20,650 nucleotides of DNA from DATKCJ01 sp035513275 (GTDB lineage Bacteria > Verrucomicrobiota > Verrucomicrobiia > Opitutales > Opitutaceae): the NCBI GenBank assembly GCA_035513275.1, contig DATKCJ010000112.1:1-20650 (forward strand), read 5' to 3'. The position numbers were made by a program, and so were the translations under genes. Below are positions 13,140 to 20,650 of the stretch, piece by piece; position 1 is the stretch's first letter; every line of letters begins with the position of its first letter. The notes below the pieces were generated by a model. That model searched no databases. It worked only from the letters and a program-made list of their open reading frames with translations, and was not told the DNA's origin.

Positions 13140-15536
13140 CTACTCCGCGCGCAGCGCGACCATCGGGTCGACGCGAGCGGCGCGGCGCGCGGGGAGGAGC
13201 GTGGCAAGCAGTGCTGCAAGTGCGAGGCCGGTGGTGGCGATGAGGTAGCTCACCGGATCGGCATAGCTGGTTTCGTAGAGCTGGCTCGAGAGCAGACGCG
13301 TCGCGGCAAGAGATCCGGCGATGCCGAGAACGACACCCAGCGCGGCGAGGCGCGCGCCCTGGCCGAGCACGAGTTGCAAGATGTCCGAGCGCTGCGCGCC
13401 GACTGCGATCCGGATGCCGAGCTCGCGCGTGCGTTGCTGCACGGAGTAGGCGATGACGCCATACGTGCCGAGCGCGGCGAGGAACCATGCTATGCCCGCA
13501 AAACCGCCGAGCAGTGCGATGATGAAGCGCTCCTGTTCGAGACTCCTCGCGCGGACTTCCTCCATCGTTCGCACGCGGAAGATCGGGACAGCGGGATCGA
13601 CTTCCTTGATCGCAGTCCGGATTGCTGTGAACAGTGGCGCTACGCCGGCCGCGCCGTTGTCTTCGCCAGATTGCGGAGCCGCCATGCGCACGACGAGCGA
13701 TTGAGGGCCGTAGATGAAGCGATGCACCGACATGTAGAACGCGGGCTGGGGCGCTGCGCCGAGTTGCTGACTGCGCACATCGCCGACCACGCCGACCACG
13801 GTGAACTCGCCGCCTGCGCGCGCGATCTTCCGGCCGATCGGATCGTCGTCGCCCCAGAGCGTGCGGGCCAGCGATGCCGAGATCACCATCGAGGAGCGCG
13901 CCTCGCGCGGCGCGATGCCGCGAAACGTCTGGCCGCGCAGAAGCGGAATCTGCATCGCTTCAAAATAGTCGCCGTGAATCAGCCGCCAGCTCGCCTGCAC
14001 CGACTCGCCGGGCGCGAGCGCCGAAGGACCGATTGCGGAGACGTTGTTGCTCGTGCTTCCATCGGTGAGAGGCAGCCGGCTGATCGAGCCAACGGCCTCC
14101 ACACCCGGAAACGCACTCGTGCGGCGGTGGAGTTCGTCGTAGAACGCGACGCTGTTGTCAGTGGGGCGCAGCGCGAGCGTCAGGACATGCCCGGTGTTGA
14201 AACCGGGATCGACATGGAGCAGCCGCCAAAAGCTGCGCATCAGCAGCACTGCGCCAACGAGGAGCGTGAGCGAAAGCGCGATCTGCGCGACGACGAGTGA
14301 ATCGCGGAAGCGGGAGCGATGGCCTGCGAGCGGAGCGCGGCCTTTCAAAGCTTCCTGGGGACGGGACTGCGAGGCGGCGAGTGCCGGGCCGGTGCCGGCG
14401 AGGAGACCGGTGAGCAATGTCATCGCGCACGCCGCGGCGAGCACGCGCGAATCGAGGGAGATTTCGTGGGCGCGCGGAAGCGAAAGCGAGTGCATCGCGT
14501 CGATCGCCCAAGCCGCGAGCAGGACGCCGAGCGCACCTCCCGCCGCAGTGACGAGCAGACTTTCGTTGAGGAGCTGCCGGACCACGCGCCATCGGCTCGC
14601 GCCGAGCGCGGTGCGGATCGCCAGCTCGTGAGCGCGACCCGTGGCGCGGACGAGCATCACATTGGAAAGATTCGCGCATGCGATGAGCAGCAGGACTCCG
14701 ACCGCGCCGAGAAGCACGAACACGCCGCGGCGAACGGAGTCGCCGACGATTTCGCGGGCGAAGGGCATCAGTTGTGTGCTCCATCCGTGATCGAGGTTGG
14801 GATTCTCCTGCCAGGTCTGCGCTGCGAGAGCTTTCAACTCGGCGTCGGCCTGCTCGATCGAGACGCCGGGTTTCAGCCGTCCGAACACGGCGAGTTCGTG
14901 GTTCAGGCGTTGGTTGTCGTTCTCGTCCGCACCAGGAATCAGCGGGATGGCTATCTCAATTTCCACCGGCAGCGGAGAACCGGGCGCCGTGATGCCGATG
15001 ACAGTGTAGATCGTGCCGTCGAGCGTGAGCGACCGGCCAAGCGCGTCGGATGCGGCGCCGAGTCGTCGCCGCCAGAATGCATCAGTGACGATCGCGACGT
15101 TGTCTCCGCCGCCGGGCTGCGCTTCTGCTTCAGAAAAGTTGCGACCGTGCAGGACCGGAATGCCAAGCGTGGGGAGGAAGTTGGCGCTGACGCGTTTGAC
15201 TTGGATCAACTCCGGCTCCCCGCCGTCACCCGTCAGATTCATGGCGCGCCAGTTGAGCGCGGCGATCGAGGCGAACGACTGGTTGCGATCGCGCCAGTCC
15301 ATGTAGTTCGGAAGCGAGACGGCGAAGTCCGGAAGATTGCGCTCGAGGTGCGTCTCGTAAACGGCCACGAGCCGGTCCGGCTCGGGCAGTGCGACAGGCT
15401 CGAGCACGAGCGTGTTGACAATGCTGAACATCGCAGTCGCCGCCCCGATGCCGATGGCGACGATCGCGACCGCGACTCCGGTGAAACCGGAGGACTTGAG
15501 CAGGCGTCGGACTGCAATGCGAAGGTCGGTGAACAT
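13140..15536 (-). CDS. ADOP-type ABC transporter permease (double MacB_PCD/FtsX)
   Basis: A 798-residue inner-membrane permease with the duplicated MacB_PCD/FtsX layout. Helix 1 (about 18-42) carries IGIGAATAMFSIVNTL. Periplasmic domain 1 contains VSANFLPTLGIPVLHGRNF. FtsX block 1 (about 268-390) contains ACANLSNVMLVRATGRAHELAIRTALGAS. A linking helix lies near 415-435 and periplasmic domain 2 contains WGDDDPIGRKI and VVGVVGDVR. FtsX block 2 (about 680-795) has RTRELGIRIAVGAQ and ends ARRAARVDPMVALRAE. There is no ATP-binding domain. The ATG at 15536 gives MFTDLRIAVRRLLKSSGFT, matching the paralogs. It follows a pyrimidine-rich CTCACTCTCC tract that is part of a long inverted repeat, so the start could be masked in folded RNA. 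Third in the run of four permeases. Substrate and ATPase partner unknown. Confidence 0.96.
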   Translation of the reverse strand: MFTDLRIAVRRLLKSSGFTGVAVAIVAIGIGAATAMFSIVNTLVLEPVALPEPDRLVAVYETHLERNLPDFAVSLPNYMDWRDRNQSFASIAALNWRAMNLTGDGGEPELIQVKRVSANFLPTLGIPVLHGRNFSEAEAQPGGGDNVAIVTDAFWRRRLGAASDALGRSLTLDGTIYTVIGITAPGSPLPVEIEIAIPLIPGADENDNQRLNHELAVFGRLKPGVSIEQADAELKALAAQTWQENPNLDHGWSTQLMPFAREIVGDSVRRGVFVLLGAVGVLLLIACANLSNVMLVRATGRAHELAIRTALGASRWRVVRQLLNESLLVTAAGGALGVLLAAWAIDAMHSLSLPRAHEISLDSRVLAAACAMTLLTGLLAGTGPALAASQSRPQEALKGRAPLAGHRSRFRDSLVVAQIALSLTLLVGAVLLMRSFWRLLHVDPGFNTGHVLTLALRPTDNSVAFYDELHRRTSAFPGVEAVGSISRLPLTDGSTSNNVSAIGPSALAPGESVQASWRLIHGDYFEAMQIPLLRGQTFRGIAPREARSSMVISASLARTLWGDDDPIGRKIARAGGEFTVVGVVGDVRSQQLGAAPQPAFYMSVHRFIYGPQSLVVRMAAPQSGEDNGAAGVAPLFTAIRTAIKEVDPAVPIFRVRTMEEVRARSLEQERFIIALLGGFAGIAWFLAALGTYGVIAYSVQQRTRELGIRIAVGAQRSDILQLVLGQGARLAALGVVLGIAGSLAATRLLSSQLYETSYADPVSYLIATTGLALAALLATLLPARRAARVDPMVALRAE

Positions 15537-15539
15537 GGA

Positions 15540-15674
15540 GAGTGAGAGTGAAAGTGAGAGTGGAGGGTGGGCTCGGGAATTTTCGATTTTGGATTTTCGA
15601 TTCTCGATTAAAGCAGAGAGGGGATCAGCGGGCAGGGAACTGGCTGCGTTTCACTCTCACTTTCACCTTCACTC
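15540..15674. repeat. Inverted GTGARA-repeat arms spanning a permease-permease spacer
   Basis: The arms 15540-15562 and 15652-15674 are complementary at 21 of 23 positions, with a perfect 15-bp core GTGAAAGTGAGAGTG (15548-15562 with 15652-15666). On the transcribed strand the upstream arm contains the stop codon of the 15669-18089 gene, and the downstream arm ends 3 nt before the ATG of the next gene at 15536. This is the most perfect of the spacer stems. Confidence 0.8.
15580..15609. repeat. TTTTCGA-type heptamer repeat module (copy 3)
   Basis: A 30-bp module of four heptamers, identical to the copy at 781-810. It lies within the loop region between the inverted arms 15540-15562 and 15652-15674, the same arrangement as in the 709-869 spacer. 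Confidence 0.85.
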
Positions 15675-18089
15675 CGCGCGAAGCGCGGTGAGCGGGTCGA
15701 CCTTGGTCGCGCGTCGTGCCGGGAACCAGCAGGCGACGAGGGCCATGGCGAACAGCAGGGCCACGGCGGCCAGGAGGGAGGGCAGGTCGAGACCGGGGAG
15801 GCTGGGAAAGGCGGCGGACAGGACGGGCAACAGGGTGGCGGTCAGCGCCAGGCCCAGGACCGCACCCAGGCCGGCGAGGAGGGCTCCGCTGCCCAGGACG
15901 ATCCGGAGGACGTTGTGCGGCTGCGCGCCCAGAGCCATCCGGATGCCGAATTCCTGGGTGCGTTGCGCGACGATGCCGGAGATCACGCCGTAGACGCCGA
16001 GCGCCGCGAGACAAAGCCCGAGCGTGGCGAAGGCGGCCAGCAGTTTGTTGGCCACATGGAGGTCGTGCAGGGCGGCGGCAACGGTCTGCTCAACGGTGCG
16101 CAGGTCCACCACGGGCAGGTCGGGATCGATCGCGGCGACCGCCCGCCGCAGCGGCTCAGCCAGCAGTTCGGGGCTCGTGCTGCGCACCACCAAGGTGAAA
16201 TACCCCCAGGGATTCTGGGCCATGTTGTGGTAAATCTGGAAACGTGTGGCCGGGGTGCCGACATTGCCGGCGAGGGCAACGTCCCGCACGACGCCTATGA
16301 TCTCCCAATTGGGACGCCCCTGTGGATCGACCTCGCGGATCCTCCGGCCGATCGCGCTTTCGCCAGGCCAATACTGGCGCGCAATAGACTCGCTGATGAT
16401 GATCTGGTGCGGGCTGCCCGCCGGCACATCGGTGGGGGCGAACGCGCGGCCCTCCACGAGCGGGATGCCAAGCAGGGAGAAGTAGTGCGCGCTCACGATG
16501 TTGTGATAGGCGAACGGTTCCTGACCGGGTTGCGGGGGCTCGCGTCCTTCTGGCACGAAGCCCAGCGGCGTGGTGTAGTCTCGCAGAGGCAGCGCGACGG
16601 CGAGGGCCGCACCCTCGACCCCGGGCAGTTGGGCCACGCGATCCAGCAGCCGTTGATGGAAGGCGCGGCGCGATTGAACATCCGGGTAGCGCAACTCCGT
16701 CAAAGTCATCGTGCCCTTGACCAAGCCGTCGACGCGCCAGCCGGGATCCTGCGCAAGGTAGCGCTGGAGGCCGCGGAGGAAAAAGGCCGAGCCCGCGAGC
16801 AGCACGACGGAAAACGCAATCTGGCTGACGATCAGGGCCTGGCGTCCGCGCTGGCGGCTTCCGTCGCCTGTGGCGCCGCGGGACTGCTGCTTGAGCGCCA
16901 GGTTCACATCGGTCCGGCTGGAAAGCCAGGCCGGGATGCCGCCGGAAAGTAGTCCCGCGAACACCGCTATCACGAGCGCGAATGCCAGCACCCGCCAGTC
17001 GGCTTGGTAAACAGCCGTCGCCGTCTTGCCGGCGAACAGGTGCGGCGCGAGGATCGAGGTGATGAATTGCGCGGCCAGAAGACCGAGCCCACCGCCGGCC
17101 AGGGCCAGGACCAGGTTTTCCGCGAGCAGCCTGCGCATCAGTTGCGGCCGGGAGGCGCCGAGAGCCGTGCGGATGGCAAAATCCCGGGCGCGGCCCGCGT
17201 TCCGCGCGAGCTGCAGGTTGCCGAGGTTGGCACAGGCGATGAGCAGGACGAAGCCGGCGAGACCCAGCGTCAGCCAGATCAGCCGGCGGTGCACCACCTC
17301 GACCTCGGATCCCACGAGCGGAACGAGGCGCAGGCCCTTGCCGGTGTTGGTGCCGGGATATTGGAGGGCGAGGCGGCCGGCGACGACCGAGGCCTCGGTC
17401 TGGCCGTCGGCCCGTGACACGCCCGGTTTGAGCCGGGCGATGGCCTGCAACCAAGGCGTGCCCCGGTCTTCGCGCCATCCCTCCGCCAGCGGCAGGGGGC
17501 GCCACACGTCGAGCTCGCCCCAGAACATCGGATAGTCGGCCCGGGCGGGCATGACGCCGATGATCGTCACGTTTTCGCCGCCGATGCGCAGCGTGCGGCC
17601 AAGGATGGCGGGATCGGCGCTGAACTTCCGGCGCCAGAAGGAGTCGCTGAGCACCGCGACGGTGTCGCGGCCGGCCTGTTGCTCCGCGGCGGTGAAGCCC
17701 CGGCCCAACGCTGGCTCCACACCGAGGGTTTCAAAAATGTTCGCGGACGCGACGACCCCGTTGAGCAATTCCGCAGGCTGTCCCGGTTCAGCGAGACTGA
17801 AACTCCACCACTGGTAGGGTGTGACCGAGGTGAAGCTCTGGCCTTGCGCCCCCAGATCGCGCAGGTCGGGCAGCGAATGCGGCCAGGCCTCGCCTTGCGT
17901 GTTCGTGCGGTGGACGCGGACCATCTGGGCGGAATCCGGGTAGGGTGCCGGCTGGAAGAGCAGCGTGTTTACCACGGTGAACATGGCCGTGTTCACCCCG
18001 ATGCCGAGGGTGAGGGTCAGCAGGGCGACGATGGTGAAGCCGGGGGACTTGAGCAGCGAGCGGAGGGCGAGGCGGAGGTCGGAAAGCAT
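15669..18089 (-). CDS. ADOP-type ABC transporter permease with distinct codon use
   Basis: An 806-residue inner-membrane permease with duplicated MacB_PCD/FtsX halves. Helix 1 (about 18-42) reads LTLGIGVNTAMFTVVNTL. FtsX block 1 (about 275-395) contains ACANLGNLQLARNAGRARDFAIRTALGAS. Periplasmic domain 2 contains PGESAIGRRIREVD and FQIYHNMAQNPWGYF. FtsX block 2 (about 690-800) has RTQEFGIRMALGAQ and ends ARRATKVDPLTALRAE. There is no ATPase domain. Segments such as PPQPGQEPFAY and FQIY...WGY are shared with the 18315-20650 protein but not with the others, so these two form a subgroup. The codons look different from the neighbours, with more CTG, GCC and GTG and fewer CTC and GCG, which hints at a separate origin. 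The ATG at 18089 gives MLSDLRLALRSLLKSPGFT and follows CTTTCCACTCCAG. Second in the run of four. Confidence 0.96.
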   Translation of the reverse strand: MLSDLRLALRSLLKSPGFTIVALLTLTLGIGVNTAMFTVVNTLLFQPAPYPDSAQMVRVHRTNTQGEAWPHSLPDLRDLGAQGQSFTSVTPYQWWSFSLAEPGQPAELLNGVVASANIFETLGVEPALGRGFTAAEQQAGRDTVAVLSDSFWRRKFSADPAILGRTLRIGGENVTIIGVMPARADYPMFWGELDVWRPLPLAEGWREDRGTPWLQAIARLKPGVSRADGQTEASVVAGRLALQYPGTNTGKGLRLVPLVGSEVEVVHRRLIWLTLGLAGFVLLIACANLGNLQLARNAGRARDFAIRTALGASRPQLMRRLLAENLVLALAGGGLGLLAAQFITSILAPHLFAGKTATAVYQADWRVLAFALVIAVFAGLLSGGIPAWLSSRTDVNLALKQQSRGATGDGSRQRGRQALIVSQIAFSVVLLAGSAFFLRGLQRYLAQDPGWRVDGLVKGTMTLTELRYPDVQSRRAFHQRLLDRVAQLPGVEGAALAVALPLRDYTTPLGFVPEGREPPQPGQEPFAYHNIVSAHYFSLLGIPLVEGRAFAPTDVPAGSPHQIIISESIARQYWPGESAIGRRIREVDPQGRPNWEIIGVVRDVALAGNVGTPATRFQIYHNMAQNPWGYFTLVVRSTSPELLAEPLRRAVAAIDPDLPVVDLRTVEQTVAAALHDLHVANKLLAAFATLGLCLAALGVYGVISGIVAQRTQEFGIRMALGAQPHNVLRIVLGSGALLAGLGAVLGLALTATLLPVLSAAFPSLPGLDLPSLLAAVALLFAMALVACWFPARRATKVDPLTALRAE

Positions 18090-18091
18090 CT

Positions 18092-18119
18092 GGAGTGGAA
18101 AGTGAAAGTGAGAGTGGAA
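18092..18119. repeat. GTGARA-type hexamer run upstream of a permease start
   Basis: GAGTGGAAAGTGAAAGTGAG-type units (plus strand) precede the start codon at 18089 on the transcribed strand as their pyrimidine-rich complement. A shorter opposing run lies at 18303-18313 at the stop of the upstream gene. The two match at 10 of 11 positions (18101-18111 with 18303-18313). Confidence 0.6.
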
Positions 18120-18125
18120 AGGGGG

Positions 18126-18159
18126 CGGAGTTCGAAGATGGGAGTTCGGAGATTGGGAG
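18126..18159. repeat. GGAGTTC-type heptamer repeat (copy 3)
   Basis: Imperfect heptamers of GGAGTTC, GAAGATG and GGAGATT type, related to 10381-10412 and 13048-13095. It is followed directly by a TTTTCGA module, as at 10381-10454. Confidence 0.65.
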
Positions 18160-18165
18160 CCGGGA

Positions 18166-18190
18166 TTTTCGATTTTGGATTTTCGATTCT
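18166..18190. repeat. TTTTCGA-type heptamer repeat module (copy 4, shortened)
   Basis: The first 25 bases of the 30-bp module are intact and then the match stops at a GCAGCG sequence, so the last heptamer is truncated. Confidence 0.8.
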
Positions 18191-18260
18191 GCAGCGAGAC
18201 ACGAATTTCACGAATCGGCGCGAACGGTGTCCTTTGATCTAATTGTAGTCCGTGATCTTT

Positions 18261-18296
18261 TAGTCCCTTAGTCCTGTGGTCAGTAGTCCCGTGGTC
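18261..18296. repeat. GTGGTC/TAGTCC tract (copy 2)
   Basis: TAGTCC, GTGGTC and CAGTAGTC units; 18271-18296 matches 10548-10573 at 23 of 26 positions. It is placed just downstream of a permease 3' end, as in copy 1. Confidence 0.7.
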
Positions 18297-18314
18297 GCCG
18301 GTTCATTTTCACTG

Positions 18315-20650
18315 TCACTCGGCGCGAAGCGCCGTGAGCGGATCGACCTTCGTGGCGCGCCGGGCCGGGAGGAGACAGGCGAGAAGGGCGACTGCCGCGA
18401 GAATGATCGTGGCGATGAAGACCGACCCGAAGCTCTCGGCGGCGATGCCGGGCATGGCCGACGCCAGGATGCGAGCGAGCACGAATGCGCCGGCCAGCCC
18501 CAGCGTGCAACCGAGCGCGACGAGGCCGAGCCCGCCTTGCATGACGAGACGGACGACGTCCCGCACCTGCGCGCCGAGGGCCATGCGGATGCCGATTTCG
18601 TTGGTGCGTTCGAGCACCATCCGCGCGATCACTCCGTAAACACCGAGCGCGGCAAGGAACAAACCGAGTGAGGCAAATCCAACGAGGAGTTCGCGGATCA
18701 TCGCCAGGTCGCTCATCGACCGCTCGATGCCTAGCGGCACGGGCGCCAGGTTCATGACGGGAAGGTCGGGATTGAGTTCGGAAATGACCTTGCGGAATGG
18801 CTCGACCAGGCCGGCGGTGGTGGCGGCATCGTGGGCCCGGACAGTGACACTCACATAACCCCACGTCTCCTGGGAGAGCGGCTTGTAGATTTGGAACGGC
18901 GTGGTCGTTCCCGACATCAGCTTGAAACTCACGTCCGCAGCGATGCCCACGATCTCCGCCCCGCGCGAGTCAGTGACACCCGCCTGGGCCAGGCGGTTTC
19001 CGATGGCGTCTCCGTTGGGGAACAACGCTTGTGCCATCGCTTCGTTGATCACCATCACTGGCGGCGATGTGAGCGTATCGGTGGCATCGATGGCGCGGCC
19101 GCGCAGGATGCGCGTGCCTACCGTCGCAAAGTATTCCGGCATCACGGCGTTTGTATACGCCTTGGGCTCCTGGCCAGGTGTCGGCGGCGCCGTGCCATCG
19201 ATGAGATACGATCGTGGCCCGGTGAAACCGAAAATAGGGAGATCGATGTCGACCGATGCGTGCGACACGCCGGGCAACACCGCCAGCCTTTCCTGCACCT
19301 GTCGGTAGAATCCGAAGCTGCGCGCCGGATCGCTCGCGAGGGCACTGGGAATGGAGATCTTTCCGCTTACAAGGACCGCAGCGTCCCAGCCAGCGTCGCT
19401 CGAGAGGAGCCGGTTGATGCCCCGGAAAAACACCGAGGCACCCGCGAGCAACACGAGCGCAAGCGCAAGTTGCCCCACGATCAAAGCCTGCCGGTAGCGT
19501 CGATGCGAGCGATCGCCGGTGGATCCACGCGAGCCGCTCTTCAACATGTCGTTCACGCGCACGCGCGAGACGAGCAAAGCCGGAGTGACGCCGAACAGCA
19601 CGCCGGTTCCCAACGCCACGAGAAACGCAAATGCCAGCACGCGCAGGTCGGTCGAAAAGTAGAGAGTCGAACCCTCGCCCCCGAGACGGCGCGCCATGAA
19701 CTCGGTCGGCCATTGCGAACCGAGAAGTCCGAGTCCGCCGCCGGCGAGTGACAGCAGCACGCACTCGGCGATCAATGGGCGGATGAGTTGGCTGCGGGAC
19801 GCCCCGAGCGCCGCGCGGATCGCGAACTCCCGCGCCCGGGCAATAGCGCGCGCAAGCAGGAGATTTGCGAGATTGCCGCATGCGATCAACAGCACCGAGG
19901 CGGAGAGCCCCAGCAACAGGTAGGTGAGGTTGCGGGCATTGCGGCCCAATCCCGTGCTCTGGAGCGAGACGAGACGAACACCAAAATCCGCGCTTTCCTG
20001 TGGACGATCCGCGGCGATGCGAGCGGCGATCGTTTCAAACTGCGCCTGGGCCTGCGCGGGATCGACGCCGGGGCGAAGCCGCGCCAGCGCGCGCAGCGAT
20101 TCATCCGTGCGCGAAGCCCGTTCTTCCGTCGTGAAGCCCATCGGCCTGAAGATCCGTACGGGACCGAACAAGGTCGTTTCGCTCATGCTCTCGGGCAAGA
20201 CGCCCACGATCTCCACGGGCTCGCCATCGAGGCGGACCATGTGCCCGATTATCTTCGGATCGGATTCAAAACGTGTGCGCCAGAAATGGTCGCTGATCAC
20301 GATCACGTTGTTCAAACCGGGCGCATCCTCGTCCGAACGGAAGACGCGACCGAGCGCCGGAGCCACTCCGAGCACCGCAAAATAATCCGGCGACACGCGA
20401 TGCGAATTGTGCATTTCGGCGGGGCGGCCCGGCTCCGACAATGTGAAACCCCACGAGCGGTAGCCGGCCACGTGCGCGGTTTCGGTCGAGTCCTCCACGA
20501 TCCGATAGTAGTCCGCGGGAACATGCTGCCCCTGCTCGCGCTGTGCACTTACGCGATTCAGTTGGAAGAGGCGCTCGGGTTCCGGGAATGGTGGAGGGCG
20601 CAGCAGGAAGGTGTTCAGCAGGCTGAACATTGCTGTGTTCAAACCGATTC
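18315..20650 (-). CDS. ADOP-type ABC transporter permease, N-terminus beyond window
   Basis: About 778 codons of a double MacB_PCD/FtsX permease are present. The reading frame continues past the right edge. The first visible residues are GIGLNTAMFSLLNTF, the conserved end of membrane helix 1, so only about 30 residues are missing. The TTG near 20642 that could be read as a start codon is the conserved leucine of that motif, not a true start. FtsX block 1 contains ACGNLANLLLARAIARAREFAIRAALGAS. Periplasmic domain 2 contains PPTPGQEPKAY and FQIYKPLSQETWGYV, shared with the 15669-18089 protein. FtsX block 2 has RTNEIGIRMALGAQ and the protein ends ARRATKVDPLTALRAE. There is no ATP-binding motif. 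It is the first of four consecutive permeases, with 225 bp of repeat-filled spacer to the next. Substrate unknown. Confidence 0.95.
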   Translation of the reverse strand, partial: IGLNTAMFSLLNTFLLRPPPFPEPERLFQLNRVSAQREQGQHVPADYYRIVEDSTETAHVAGYRSWGFTLSEPGRPAEMHNSHRVSPDYFAVLGVAPALGRVFRSDEDAPGLNNVIVISDHFWRTRFESDPKIIGHMVRLDGEPVEIVGVLPESMSETTLFGPVRIFRPMGFTTEERASRTDESLRALARLRPGVDPAQAQAQFETIAARIAADRPQESADFGVRLVSLQSTGLGRNARNLTYLLLGLSASVLLIACGNLANLLLARAIARAREFAIRAALGASRSQLIRPLIAECVLLSLAGGGLGLLGSQWPTEFMARRLGGEGSTLYFSTDLRVLAFAFLVALGTGVLFGVTPALLVSRVRVNDMLKSGSRGSTGDRSHRRYRQALIVGQLALALVLLAGASVFFRGINRLLSSDAGWDAAVLVSGKISIPSALASDPARSFGFYRQVQERLAVLPGVSHASVDIDLPIFGFTGPRSYLIDGTAPPTPGQEPKAYTNAVMPEYFATVGTRILRGRAIDATDTLTSPPVMVINEAMAQALFPNGDAIGNRLAQAGVTDSRGAEIVGIAADVSFKLMSGTTTPFQIYKPLSQETWGYVSVTVRAHDAATTAGLVEPFRKVISELNPDLPVMNLAPVPLGIERSMSDLAMIRELLVGFASLGLFLAALGVYGVIARMVLERTNEIGIRMALGAQVRDVVRLVMQGGLGLVALGCTLGLAGAFVLARILASAMPGIAAESFGSVFIATIILAAVALLACLLPARRATKVDPLTALRAE

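Noticed and set aside
13068..15545. Long plus-strand open frames (13068-14300 and 14319-15545)
   Set aside because: Both are antisense to the permease at 13140-15536 and show the same charged, low-information composition.
20640..20642. Internal start codon for the rightmost permease
   Set aside because: The codon encodes the leucine in the conserved GIGLNTAMF motif; the frame continues to the window edge, so the true start lies outside.
870..20650. Reading the permeases as a complete MacAB-TolC efflux system
   Set aside because: Walker A/B and signature motifs are absent in all seven proteins, and no membrane-fusion or outer-membrane protein is encoded in the window.

Overview
This is a GC-rich bacterial window in which every gene I can support lies on the minus strand, so transcription runs from right to left. 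It is dominated by seven members of the double MacB_PCD/FtsX permease family, the 'acidobacterial duplicated orphan permease' (ADOP) type. Five are complete (870-3317, 7437-9851, 10604-13009, 13140-15536, 15669-18089) and two are cut by the window edges (1-708 loses its C-terminus, 18315-20650 its N-terminus). No ABC ATPase, MacA-like adaptor or TolC-like protein is present. My best guess for the host is a member of the Verrucomicrobiota (Opitutaceae-like), with Acidobacteriota as the alternative. The reasons are the tandem orphan permeases, the lack of Shine-Dalgarno sequences, and intergenic simple-repeat modules of a kind I associate with such genomes. This is inference, not proof.

Layout in transcription order: four permeases in a row (20650 down to 10604); a small exported SnoaL/NTF2-like protein (9894-10361) 42 bp ahead of a fifth, more divergent permease (7437-9851); two exported small proteins, one unknown (6627-7313) and one YCII-domain (6221-6625), separated by one base; a fungal-type cystathionine gamma-synthase-like PLP enzyme (4588-6114); an EamA/DMT transporter (3518-4384); then a 200-bp spacer with a hairpin and a textbook sigma-54 promoter that points into a sixth permease (870-3317), followed by the seventh (1-708).

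The spacers between permease genes are 130-240 bp and are built from a shared kit of short repeats: TTTTCGA-type heptamers, GGAGTTC-type heptamers, GTGGTC-type tracts, and GTGARA hexamer arms placed as inverted repeats on either side. The spacers around the metabolic genes lack this kit. One of them (4385-4587) instead carries nested hairpins that resemble a REP pair. Several start codons follow a pyrimidine tract (CTCACTTTCC-like) rather than a ribosome-binding site.

The permeases probably act at the inner membrane with large periplasmic domains, either with an ATPase encoded elsewhere or without one. Their substrates cannot be read from this sequence. The enzyme and the DMT exporter look like ordinary metabolism embedded in the array. 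There is no RNA gene, insertion sequence, transposase or CRISPR array that I can see, and no gene-free stretch exceeds 300 bases.
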